Source: Conus ventricosus
Lineage: Eukaryota > Mollusca > Gastropoda > Neogastropoda > Conidae
Direction: 5' to 3'
Assembly: GCA_018398815.1 (NCBI GenBank)
Contig: CM031622.1
Location: 16,635,925 to 16,699,924, forward strand
DNA: 64,000 nt
This document shows, piece by piece, positions 1-10,679 of the stretch. Every line of letters starts with the position of its first letter. The first letter of the stretch is position 1. The notes below the pieces were generated by a model, which was given only the letters and a program-made list of their open reading frames with translations, searched no databases and was not told the origin of the DNA. A program made the translations under genes and the position numbers.

Positions 1-2
1 TT

Positions 3-170
3 CCTAGGCGCTCGTTGAAGACAGTCGGTGAGAGAGCATTTAGCTTTAGTGCGCCCACTCTTTGGAATTCTCTTCCTGACAGCTTACGTGACCTGCCTAC
101 ATTATCTAAATTCAAGTCAGAGTTAAAAACATACTTCTTTAGGAAAGCCTTCTTCAACCATAATATCTAA
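3..170 (+). pseudogene. C-terminal end of a LINE reverse transcriptase ORF (5' cut by window edge)
   Basis: The frame starting at base 3 runs open to a TAA at 168-170. It contains the motif GERAFSFSAPTLWNSLP followed by a short helical tail. This is the characteristic last ~50 residues of CR1/L2-type and related non-LTR retrotransposon ORF2 proteins, lying after the reverse transcriptase domain. Only this tail is in the window, so the state of the catalytic domain is unknown. The following bases to about 270 would be its 3' UTR, which ends in microsatellites, a common 3' arrangement for such LINEs. The tail motif is seen directly; the clade is not resolvable. Confidence 0.75.
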
Positions 171-273
171 ATGCTGTGTCTATTATTCTGATCTGACTTT
201 TTATGTACTGCATGCAAAACTGTATTGTTTACGCTTGAACCGATGAACTTGATAAGTGCGCCTGTGTCGGTAG

Positions 274-279
274 GTGTGT

Positions 280-351
<72 letters not shown>

Positions 352-458
352 CACATGTTAGTGCGAGTGTTTGAGTGTGTGTTGAGCGCAATGAGTTGAT
401 CCCAAGAATTGCACCATATAAAATCCATACATTATTAGTAGTAGTAGTAGTAGTAGTA
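274..458. repeat. (GT)n microsatellite with nearby (TAG)n tract
   Basis: A long GT dinucleotide run occupies about 274-349 and a TAG trinucleotide run about 435-458. Both follow the LINE tail ending at 170. Open frames across the GT run are repeat artefacts. Confidence 0.95.
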
Positions 459-469
459 TCATAACTCAA

Positions 470-2150
470 ACAATGGCGTGTGGTATCAGAACTCAGCTAA
501 TAGCATGTAGTATCAGAACTCAACTAATAGCATGTAGTATCAGAACTCAGCTAATAGCATGTAGTATCAGAACTCAGCTATGGCATGTAGTATCAGAACT
601 CAGCTATGGCATGTAGTATCAGAACTCAGCTAATAGCATATAGTATCAGAACTCAACTATGGCATGTAGCATCAGAGCTCAACTATGGCATGTAGTATCA
701 GAGCTCAACTATGGCATGTAGTATCAGAGCTCAACTATGGCATGTAGCATCAGAACTCAGCTATGGCATGTAGCATCAGAACTCAACTATGGCATGTAGT
801 ATCAGAACTCAGCTATGGCATGTAGTATAAGATCTCAGCTAATAGCATGTAGTATCAGAACTCAGCTATGGCATGTAGTATCAGAACTCAGCTAATAGCA
901 TGTAGTATCAGAACTCAGCTATGGCATGTAGTATCAGAACTCAGCTATGGCATGTAGTATCAGAGCTCAACTATGGCATGTAGTATCAGAGCTCAGCTAT
1001 GGCATGTAGTATCAGAACTCAGCTATGGCATGTAGCATCAAAACTCAACTATGGCATGTAGTATCAGAACTCAACTATGGCAAGTAGTATCAGAACTCAG
1101 CTATGGCATGTAGTATAAGATCTCAGCTAATAGCATGTAGTATCAGAACTCAGCTATGGCATGTAGTATCAGAACTCAGCTATGGCATGTAGTATCAGAA
1201 CTCAGCTATGGCATGTAGTATCAGAAATCAACTATGGCATGTAGCATCAGAATTCAGCTATGGCATGTAGCATCAGAACTCAACTATGGCATGTAGCATC
1301 AGAACTCAGCTATGGCATGTAGCATCAGAACTCAGCTATGGCATGTAGTATAAGATCTCAGCTAATAGCATGTAGTATCAGAACTCAGCTATGGCATGTA
1401 GTATCAGAACTCAACTATGGCATGTAGTATCAGAACTCAACTAATAGCATGTAGTATAAGATCTCAGCTAATAGCATGTAGTATCAGAACTCAGCTAATA
1501 GCATGTAGTATCAGAACTCAGCTATGGCATGTAGTATCAGAACTCAGCTAATAGCATGTAGCATCAGAACTCAGCTATGGCATGTAGTATCAGAACTCAA
1601 CTATGGCATGTAGCATCAGAACTCAGCTATGGCATGTAGTATCAGAACTCAACTATGGCATGTAGCATCAGAACTCAGCTATGGCATGTAGTATCAGAGC
1701 TCAACTATGGCATGTAGCATCAGAACTCAACTATGGCATGTAGTATCAGAGCTCAACTATGGCATGTAGCATCAGAACTCAACTATGGCATGTAGTATCA
1801 GAACTCAGCTATGGCATGTAGTATCAGAACTCAACTATGGCATGTAGCATCAGAACTCAGCTATGGCATGTAGTATCAGAACTCAGCTATGGCATGTAGT
1901 ATCAGAACTCAACTAATAGCATGTAGTATCAGAACTCAACTATGGCATGTAGTATCAGAGCTCAGCTATGGCATGTAGTATCAGAACTCAGCTATAGCAT
2001 GTAGTATCAGAGCTCAGCTATGGCATGTAGTATCAGAACTCAGCTATGGCATGTAGCATCAGAACTCAGCTATGGCATGTAGCATCAGAACTCAACTATG
2101 GCATGTAGTATCGGAACTCAACTATGGCATGTAGTATCAGAACTCAAATG
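470..2150. repeat. 26/27-bp minisatellite, about 64 copies
   Basis: The unit reads approximately CATGTAGTATCAGAACTCAG plus CTATGG or CTAATAG, giving 26- and 27-bp variants that alternate irregularly. Recurrent variants (GTAGCATC, AGAGCTC, GTATAAGATCTC) recur in runs, suggesting higher-order spread by unequal exchange. Stop codons (TAG) occur in each unit, so it is non-coding. Confidence 0.95.
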
Positions 2151-2261
2151 ATGGTATATCGCTGTCTTGACAACTCTGACGATACTGAATCATGATGGCA
2201 TAGATGTGGAGGGAAATCGAAAACCGGGGTTACCATGAAGGTAAGGTAGAAAGGGCTTCTG

Positions 2262-2800
2262 AATATGTAATGTTTTACCTGGTCTGTGGATTCCTAATGT
2301 TTTACCTGGTCTGTGGATCCGTAATGTTTTACCTGGTCTGTGGATCCGTAATGTTTTACCTGGTCTGTGGATCCGTAATGTTTTACCTGATCTATGAATC
2401 TGTAATGTATTACCTGATCTATGAATCTGTAATGTGTTACCTGATCTATGAATCTGTAATATATTACCTGATCTATGAATCTGTAATATTTTAACTGATC
2501 TATGAATCTGTAATGTTTTAGCTAATTTGTGAATCTGTAATGTTTTTACTGATCTGTAAATCTTTAATGTTTTACCTTATCTGTGATTCTGTAATGTTTA
2601 CCTTATCTGTGAATCTGTAATGGTTTACCTGATCTGTGAATCTGTAACATTTTACCTGGTCTGTGAATCTATTGTTTTACCTGGTCTGTAAATCCGTAAT
2701 GTTTTACATTATCTCTGAATCTGTAATGTTTTACATGGTCTGTGAATCCGTAATGTTTTACCCTTTCTGTGAATCTGTAATATTTACCTGATCTGTGATG
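2262..2800. repeat. 27-bp diverged minisatellite, about 20 copies
   Basis: The unit is approximately TAATGTTTTACCTGATCTGT followed by GAATCTG. Copies at 2265-2400 are near identical (GGTCTGTGGATCC form); those further right diverge and lose bases, so the array is homogenised on its left side and decaying on its right. A 96-codon open frame through the left part is a by-product of the 27-bp (codon-multiple) period and is not called as a gene. Confidence 0.93.
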
Positions 2801-2810
2801 GTAAATGAAG

Positions 2811-3895
2811 ATTTTTTTTGCTTTAGTTCTAGGATGAGATGTTACCCACGGAAAGAAAATTTCTACATCGACATCATGAGACGATAAATATTGTTATTGT
2901 TTTGGGTGTGCGTTATGATCACGGACGTGTTAATGTTGAAAGAAGTCTGTTTCATTGAAAAGTAAGAATTCTGCATTGTTTTGCAATAACACGATCAAAC
3001 AGATTTTAGGGACGTAATGTAGCTGTCAATGTATTCAATATTTTGTAACGTGCAATGAAATACTGTGAATATAATTCTGTTCTAAAACACGAATGTTGAA
3101 TAATAGTGCCACTGTGGTTTAGTCAGGAGCTTTGCATCCTGACAATGATATCTGCTAGACTCAATACTTTGTGATGTTTCTGGTTTGTCTAAAGGATGTT
3201 TCTGAAGACCAGACGTACAACTCGGAGGGAACAGATTTCTAGATAATTAAATGAACAGAGATGGAAGCGGATGGTGACCGTGTCCGAACGAATCAAGTAC
3301 AGTCCTTGTCTTTGACGTGCTTGCAAGGCAATTTCTTTGTTTCCAGAATGTACTCTTTCAGGCGATTTTCGCCTTTCGGTGGGCCAGGGAGGATGAGTGT
3401 GTTCCAGAACCACGGAAACACCTTTGACCCCTGACCCTGCGTACCCGCGGCTGTATTTAGAGTGAGCAGAAGGCTGCACGTCACCATTACACAATAATTA
3501 TCTTAATCTGATTGACCTTGACTGGCGCGTTCCTGCTAATCGTACTCTGCACCCTACGTCCATCGCCTCCACCCTTAAACTGCATGGCTTCTATCCAATC
3601 CCACACATGGTGGCAGTGCTTGAAATAACAGTTCACCTTCATGACCGCCAACAGCCTGGTCCCTTCATTGACGGCCCCTGAGGTCTCGCAGGTGCCGGGG
3701 TCAGACTGACATGTTGTGGAAGCTCTGTGCTAGGTTTTCCTCCTGCGATTTGGCCATGTTGGGGGGTCAGAGCTTTGTGTATTGTCATCAAGGTTTTCAT
3801 ATTACTGTGTCCTGTTCCCATGTCTATATCAAGAAAGATTTTTTTTCTCTTGTAACAATTCAGAATGTACCTGCTTTTTAGTTCCGTGGAAGTCA
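2811..3895. other. Unassigned spacer left of the Polinton
   Basis: No gene family, RNA gene or repeat was recognised. The last 15 bases before the element (GTGGAAGTCAGATAG) match the 51-bp minisatellite unit found on the other side of the element at 19108-19353, so the junction belongs to the original target. Confidence 0.5.
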
Positions 3896-3900
3896 GATAG
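3896..3900. repeat. Left target-site duplication GATAG
   Basis: The five bases GATAG precede the left terminus and recur directly after the right terminus. Polintons usually make 5-6 bp duplications. The flanking minisatellite contains GTGGAAGTCAGATAGTGACA, which is the predicted empty site. Confidence 0.8.
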
Positions 3901-3991
3901 AGAGAACAGTAATATGCCGCTTCTAACTCACTTTCGCCCTCAACCAGTTTTCGGGCGAAAGTGCCCTAGAAGCGGCATATTACTGTTCTCT
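3901..3991. repeat. Terminal hairpin (palindrome) of the left repeat
   Basis: The outermost 91 bases fold on themselves. A 25-bp outer arm (3901-3925, beginning AGAGAACAGTAATATGCCGC) pairs perfectly with 3967-3991. A 3-base mismatch on each side (ACT/CCC) follows. Then an 11-bp inner arm (CACTTTCGCCC with GGGCGAAAGTG) encloses a 13-base loop. The same structure, in the other orientation, caps the right end. A hairpin-capped end is reminiscent of self-priming viral termini; whether it works that way here is inference. Confidence 0.92.
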
Positions 3992-4086
3992 GGCAAGTAA
4001 GACTTCAATAACCAAAAAATAACGATTATCTACAAACAAACATACTGTGTAGGGTTATCCGTTTTCAATACTAATTTACTAAACTT
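3901..4086 (+). repeat. Left terminal inverted repeat of Polinton 1 (186 bp)
   Basis: It matches the reverse complement of 18933-19107 almost perfectly. The one clear difference is an 11-bp insertion in the left copy (GACTTCAATAA near 4000-4010) and a G/A change just before it. Identity stops at 4086/18933. The inner end overlaps the last codons of the packaging ATPase gene. Confidence 0.93.
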
Positions 4087-4608
4087 TTCAGATTTCAGTT
4101 TTTGCTTAATCCTATGTTTTTCCTGATCGTTTTCAATAACATCATTTTCACGCAAACATTCATCAAATGCATCTCTGTCTTTCATGTGAAATAAAACTAC
4201 AGTCTTTAACTGTTCTCTAAAGTCTTTTAAAACTGAGTTATATTTTTGGCATAAAATCCACACACTTATCCCATCATGCCTTCCACTGAAAGCTAGTTTC
4301 GACAAAGTGTTTCTTTTTTTAACTATGTCTCTTTCTGCTGAACAGTCATCTATAATAAATAGTGTCTGCGTTCCTTCAAACAATATAAAAAAGCGTTCTA
4401 GACACTCACTCAGTTTATTGCTAGGATTAACTAAAAATATGTTATCATCAGTCCATATAAACCTTCTATCATGATATGCTTTGTTCCATTTAAGTGTTGG
4501 GCAGAAAATCACAATATGTTCAAAATTATAACGATAAACTGTTTGTAATAGGTCAAGGATAAATATTTTTTTTTCCACAACCATTTTGGGCCACAAATTA
4601 ATGAACAA
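4030..4608 (-). pseudogene. FtsK/HerA-type genome-packaging ATPase of Polinton 1 (P-loop disrupted)
   Basis: The 192-residue open segment carries the Walker B region TLFIIDDCSAE (about residues 84-94), the SGRHDGISVWILCQ segment (about 108-121) typical of Polinton/adintovirus packaging ATPases, and a conserved C-terminal tail. The enzyme would drive DNA into capsids. The N-terminal Walker A loop is not in this frame: a GP...G-G-K pattern can be read only by shifting frame around 4565-4600, next to homopolymer A runs. So the gene is broken, or the sequence has indel errors. The stop codon and last 16 codons lie inside the left terminal inverted repeat. Family length is usually about 200-250 residues, so only the N-terminus is missing. 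Confidence 0.82.
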
Positions 4609-4649
4609 TGAGGGGGTTTTGTCATAAAGTTAACTGCTCCATAGTTTTA

Positions 4650-7380
4650 TAACAGAACTTAATCTAATCCAGTTATGTTTTTATCATGCTCTCTGTCAAA
4701 ACTTGTTCAGTATAATAAAATCCTATAAGGTCTAAATGTGAAAGATTAATCCAATTCAGTTCTGTAAGATTGTTTCTTTTAGACTTATATTGATTTTGTT
4801 TGCTTGTTGGTTATGACCTTAATATCCTCACCATTGTGAGAAATGACGAGGGTTTTAACTTTAAGTTTTCAACGTCTAATTTTGCCAGCAATTAGAATTC
4901 CTTTTAGAAGGACGTCACTACGCCCCAAACCCCATCCCTCCCCTTTCTTTTAAGACAGAATTTCAAATATCATTGTGAACGCATTTTTCCTAATTTCATT
5001 TGCGGAATAAAAACTGTAATTTTTGTAGGCATCTTTTAAAACCGTTTCTTTCTGTGGAGGATGTACTGTTTTTTCCCATACGGCTTATTTCATTTCTTTC
5101 GACTATTGTCGTCGGCATAAGATTATGTGTAAAGGGCCAGTTTGATGCTTTTCTGAAAATTTTTTTAAAACATACAAAAATGTAAATTTGGTTATAAATT
5201 TCAAATTTTTTTTCCCATTCAAAATATAGGTTCAAGTGCCATTTAATGGTCAGGTTTTCGAATTTTTTTTATATTATACTGGCCAAAAAATTTGGGGCTT
5301 CTGATTGCGCGGGCTGTTCTAGTTTGGGAACTTTTTGTTGTCGCCAACCCTTGCGTTTTTAAACCATCTTTAGTGTACTCAAACCATACCAAAGTCCCTA
5401 TTTCACCTTCTGTTAAAGTCCAAAACGTCTGAAGGTCTTTTTAATTCTAAAGTTATACAAATCACAGGCGCTAATGTAATCGGATTCTTCTGCGACTTTT
5501 TTGTACATTATTATTTTATTTCCAAAAACAATGTGAGGTTATCACATTTTACGACTTTCCCGTTTGTCTTTGATCTTTTTATTAATGATGACCCTCCCAA
5601 ACTAATTTTTTAAACTGTAAATTAGGGAATTGTATAATTTCATAATCGCAATTTTGCGCTTTCCCTGAGGAAGAGCTCTTGAAACAGTTGAGGCCTTCCT
5701 TTTTCTTTATAAGTTTTCATCAGTGCTTAGCTCTCCATTTTGAACATAGAGAAATGGAATGTACTGCAAGTCGAGGGATTTTCTCCACATAAAGGGTGTT
5801 TGGTTTTGGTAACATAAATCTTTGAGCGTCCTGAACTGTCAGTGCAAAGCAAACATTTTTAGCTAGCTCTACATCAAAGTAGTACCTACTGCTTCTTTTT
5901 CGGTTGATTTTAACATGTTTTTAGTTTGCTTTGGTTAAGTTTGAGAGTATTGTCAAAAGTACTCCTTGCTTCTTTTAGTGAGCAAAAATCCGAAATTACC
6001 ATCAGGTTGATTTAATGGCCAAACATAACATTTTTCCTCTATTATCAAATTTTTTCAATCTTATTATTCCCCTTGGCTTCAGTTATTTATTAACCATACA
6101 ACTTTGTAGAATTTTCATTGGGAGCGGACCATTTTGGTTCCGCAATCGTTTAATAGCATGTCTAAAGACGGAGGACGTCTTGAGTTTTTTTGTTACAAAC
6201 ATTTTTTAAATGAAATAAAAATGGGCGTTTAAAATATACTAAAGATGCAAAATATTCTTTTGGGGCCCGCACAAAATTTTTAAAATATAGCAACTGATAC
6301 CTTGTCATTGCTGTGACCAACTGTCACTTTTCATAAAAAGGTGAGTACTCATAAGCAGATATCTTAAACCCTCTATTAAAAAAGACTACATCGCGAAAGG
6401 TGGTTCAGTCATCCGATGCAGTTTTATCAAAACCCATTTAAACTTTGCGTGTTTTATGTGCACAAACGGGTGTGGAGTGTCGGTATGCTACCTTTAAATC
6501 AATCCTGACCCTTTGGTGAGGTCAGTGTATGATTTCATTTTTATTTACACCTTCAGGCGTATTTTGACTAAAACTCGAGGCATTACCGAATGCCCCAAAA
6601 CGTTTAACCCTTCGCAACCGATAGACATGAAGGCTTTTGAAAGGATTTGTAACGAATTGCAATTTTAATGTTCAGACAGACTTAGAAAAAAGGGTGGATC
6701 TTAATCATGGCTAGGCACCCCTTATTTGTGGGGCGTGCACAGAAAGTATAAACTAGACTGGAATCCTCCTTACACATCTTTCTCTCAGGCCACAGGGTTC
6801 ACCTTCGGGCCCTAGAGCAAGAGCATAAAAACGCATGGACAACATTTATCTTTGACAAATCTGAGGCCTAATTTAAAGGGAATAGAACGAAAAACGCCTA
6901 TTGTCCCTTACGTTTGGTGTTTGCTGGTCGCAAGCAACAAGCGAGATCGAGCATAACTGATCCTTCTACGGCTTGACGGCAAAAAAAATACTTAGAAAAA
7001 TTTAGAGGACGCCATTAATTCTACAGTTTTTTCCCTTTCCCAAGTATTAAAAGGTACCAAAATGTTTTACAATACGCAAGATCAAAGTAGACTTGCTGTG
7101 GCACGGTTTATACTGCTACCTTCTGACCTCAGACTCCAGAAGGAACAATTAATAAAACTACAATATAAAATTTTCTATAGCGGCAATGAACAGAAGGTGG
7201 GAAAAAACGACATAAATTCTGGCCGTAACTTACAAACAATAAAAAAACACTATGACCCCCAAATTAAGTCATCCAACCCCCAAAGGGTCCAAAGCCCAAA
7301 AGGGCCGTTGAAGAAGTGGACTCTGTTCGCATGACCATGAAAATAAAAGACAGCCTAGTTGTTGGATTAACTGGCCAGGA
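4650..7380. other. Unassigned, frame-broken interior of Polinton 1
   Basis: This A/T-rich stretch should hold one or more element genes but no frame stays open beyond about 90 codons and no family was recognised on either strand. A minus-strand segment around 5780-5890 (DVELAKNVCFALTVQDAQRF) looks coding-like but was not identified. A 90-codon plus frame at 7062-7334 is also unrecognised. Homopolymer runs are frequent. Confidence 0.5.
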
Positions 7381-8600
7381 TACTTGGGTTTTTTAAACTT
7401 ACTAAATAAAACCAACTATAAGACAACTAATGCCCAAAGGCTCGCCATAAAAGCCCAATCTTTGCTTGCAGTAGACAAAAGCCAGCTCCGATACTCCCTA
7501 ATATACCAGGAAAGAGCTATAGCTTTACCAGCTAATTTTTTAATAAACTCGCAAGATGATCAAGCTGGTTTTTTTACCCATGATTTACAGGGGGGGGCGA
7601 TGGCGGCGCGGGGGGCACTAGACTTTGCCCACCGCCGCTGTAATAGCCATCACCAATGTACTTATTGCAAATCCTAAAGCAGTTATAACGCTTGCTAATG
7701 TGACTCCCTTCTCTCTAAACAGCGTTCGTATTCTTTCTTGCTAGTGTTGTTCTTCAAAAAATTTTTTGCGATAAGTTCTCTTATTTTATTCACTTGAGTT
7801 CGTATATGGCTCGGTTTAGTAGTCAGCATTTCTAGTCTTGCTGATCTTTCTTGCTCAAGATTTTTTAGTCTTTGTCTTATTTTTTCTTAATCCCACGCCC
7901 TACGATGCGGTCGTCAGTCTCAGCGAGTTTTTCTTTTTCTCTTTTTATTGCTATCTAGTTCACCTAGTTTGCTAAATTGTTTTTTTAATTCGCCTTTGAT
8001 GGTTCTTAAAGTACGATCAAGGGCTAATAATTCTCTCATAGGTAGTGCGGCGGATCGTGTATTGTTTTATGCTGCTTCTTCTTCAGTGGTTTCTGCTTCT
8101 ATTGTATTATTATTCTGTTTACTGTTGGACTTAAATCTTTAAGTTCTATGTTTTGCATTTGGTTATCTTTTGGGGAGTTCTTGTAGTGTGTTTTGAAGTT
8201 TAGCAACTGCCTCTGTATCTAATTCTGGTTTAGTAAAGCCAAGGCGATTTCGCTCGCTTGCACTGAGCCTTTTGTCTAATTTTTATCCACGCCTACAAAC
8301 CTTGATGGGTCTCGTTTATACGTAAGGGGGAACACGTTCTCCTTTGTCGTTTCTAAAATCAAATGGTTATCTTTTAGTTCAAAATCATCAGGGTATATAG
8401 TTTCGGAGGTTTTAGTTCTAAACTTTGGTATAATGTCTGCCCTTTTCTTTGTTAATTTCACGCCTTTGCGCCCCCTCTAATTCATCCTGCAATGGGATCG
8501 CTGAGCGGTGCTGTGTCAAAGGAGTCCTTTCATCCATGTCGGCGCCCTCAAGACCCACTAATATCATAATCTTCTTCACCTCCAATTCCCGCCATGTTTT
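7380..8600 (-). pseudogene. Polinton 1 coiled-coil protein with C-terminal membrane segment (broken)
   Basis: Reading leftward from an ATG near 8596 (MAGIGGEEDYDISG), coding pieces continue in several frames. They include an open segment at 8276-8461 and a lysine/arginine/glutamate-rich helical region around 7760-7960 (motif THIRTQVNKIREL in shifted frame). A small-residue hydrophobic segment LITALGFAISTLVMAITAAV follows near 7630-7690, and a tail near 7380-7550. This order (charged helix, then AIG-type membrane segment) matches a conserved uncharacterised protein of cnidarian-type Polintons. Function unknown; a minor virion or membrane-anchored role is possible. At least four frame breaks are needed to read through. 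Confidence 0.6.
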
Positions 8601-8629
8601 TAATAATTAACTTTTATTTTGTTTTATAA

Positions 8630-9890
8630 AAATGTCACAAGTATATGGCTCGATTCTTGACCCGCATAGAAGACTGAAAGAACCCCGTGGCGTGAAGGGA
8701 AAATAAACGGAATTTTTACTGTTCCAAATAATCCATTACTATTTATGCGATCAAATTTCTTACTGTTAGATTTCCAGACCTAGGAGCGGATGATTTGATT
8801 GTGCCAGGCTCTGCACGGGTTACTTTCAAAATAGAACTCGCTTCAACAACAGACCAAACCAGAACAGTTGTCCAGAATTGGGCGGGCCAATTTGTTAAGA
8901 AAATTTCTGTAAAACTGAGGGGCAAGAAGTATTTTCTTTAAACAATGCAGACAATATTTTAACCTATCTGATCTATGGCTAACCGCGGAATGAAAGGGAA
9001 GATCTTGCGTTTCAAGGAATCGGCAATGAAGAAGCACTAAAACTTAGAATAGGGGGTCGAACTCGCCCCAGGTGCTAAAAGCAGCAAAAAGGCTTTAGCT
9101 GTAAGTTATGCGTATGGTAATCGCTTTTCCATTCCCCTAGATTTTGAGTTGTTAAAAGCGCATGCGCCATACTTTCAAGGGGGATTAAAAGACAGATTGT
9201 CATAGAACTAACTTTTAATGAATACAAAAGTTGTTACAGATCACAGACACCGAAGCAAAGTACAGCATTTCTGGCATCTCGTTTGAGTTTGATGTTGTTA
9301 GCAACTCTAATTTAGCAAGGCTGATTGAGCAACAATATGAGTCACAATTGTAATATATTACGAAAAAAGTGCGTCATCATTCAACATATCCAAAAGCAGG
9401 GCAGACGCATAGGAATTTTATCTTAGCGTCGCAGTAAAATCGCTTAAAGGTATTTTATTGCTGTGTGAAGATGAAGAACCATTCGCAAGAGCAAGTGAAA
9501 AGTTTTTAATCAAAAAATTAAAGAAAGTGCAATGTACAATTGATGGTAGTCCTAACCAAATCTACGCTAGCGGGCTTAGACCTTATCATCATTTTGACGA
9601 AATAAGAAAATTGTTTGGGGGGTGGGAGGGGCCGAAGTCTAACAGCAGACCTTGCGTCTAAAGATCTACACCTTCACAGTGTTAGGCTTGATGATTATTT
9701 ACATCAAAATACGGTTTATGGATTGACCTAAGGTCAACAGGGATAATCAGTTGCATGGGGGAAGTGGGGGGGACGGTTAAAGACGTAAACATTCAAATTG
9801 GGGAAAGAAAAAGAAGCCGAATAAACCGCTTTAAAGTACATTTGTTTTTATTAATTGATGCACAGCTGAATATGAAAAGAAAAAATTAAA
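8630..9890 (+). pseudogene. Major capsid protein of Polinton 1 (broken)
   Basis: Coding pieces in shifting frames run from about 8630 (MSQVYGSILDPHRRLKE) to a stop near 9890. Recognised segments include VSYAYGNRFSIPLDFELLKA near 9105-9160, YSISGISFEFDVVSNSNLAR near 9260-9320, an open stretch at 9458-9661 with IDGSPNQIYASGLRPY, and LLIDAQLN near the end. These match, in order, the capsid-like protein of cnidarian-type Polintons, proposed to have a double jelly-roll fold. It lies just upstream of a membrane protein and the polymerase, all on the plus strand. The C-terminus looks a few residues short of the usual form. At least five frame breaks. Confidence 0.68.
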
Positions 9891-9934
9891 AGATACAGAA
9901 TACTAAATTATTTTTTATTTTAAAAAGCATGTCT

Positions 9935-10560
9935 GTTTAAGTTTATCCAAATGTGCCTACAGCGCCAGAGTCGCCAAAGAAGGATAGTAGAACCCCGTCA
10001 TAAAAACCTTTAGAATTAACCAACATAACACAAATGCTACAAAAACTAGAGCAGGGCCTTTCAAAAATACAGCAAACCAAACGAAGGGGATTCTGCTGCC
10101 TTTATGGGTGTTACCTATGTTAATACTGGAGCATCAACTATAAGTGGGTCTATCAGCAGGGACAAGTGTTGGTCTCTTAGCAACAGGTGTTGGTGCACCC
10201 GCAGCTTCACCTCTAGGGGTTTGTCTTTAGCTCTTGGCCTATGTTCATTAGCCGTAGGTGCTGCTGCAAAAAATAAAAAAATAAACTCCAAAAGCACACA
10301 GCTATAAATTCAACTGATAACAGCTAAACTTAGTTCCTTCAAGCTGATTATAAATTAAGCACTAGCTGACTCAAACATCACGGATGAAGAATTTAATCGT
10401 TTACAGGCCGATTTTTATGGGCTACATAAAGACAAAAGTTTGATCTTCAAAGAAAGGCGAGGGGAAGTTTTTTCAACAAACCAGACCCGAGCAGATAAAA
10501 AGGAATGTTTAAAAAAAGTAAACGAAACATTAAACTCTGTTCTAAACAGCTCACATTAAC
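9935..10560 (+). pseudogene. Small membrane protein of Polinton 1 (broken)
   Basis: Between the capsid gene and the polymerase, shifted plus-strand frames show a glycine/alanine-rich hydrophobic segment (GTSVGLLATGVGAPAA, near 10155-10205). This is followed by a charged region and a helical tail reading ISDEEF-like residues near 10380-10400. A hydrophobic hairpin plus ER-rich tail is a recurrent small Polinton protein. Function unknown. Frame breaks prevent a single ORF. Confidence 0.45.
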
Positions 10561-10679
10561 AACGCCAAAGGGTGTTTTACTTAGTTTATGAGTCCAAGCC
10601 AAAAAGACTGTTGATATTGTTTAAATTTTTTTTTTTTGATTTAAAATAAATATTTTGAGTTTGAAAAGAAACTCAGCAG

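Noticed and set aside
470..2150. CRISPR-like regular repeats
   Set aside because: Copies are contiguous with no unique spacers, and the genome context is eukaryotic; it is a minisatellite.
2204..2494. 96-codon gene with YLVCGSVMF repeats
   Set aside because: The frame is produced by the 27-bp minisatellite and collapses where copies diverge.
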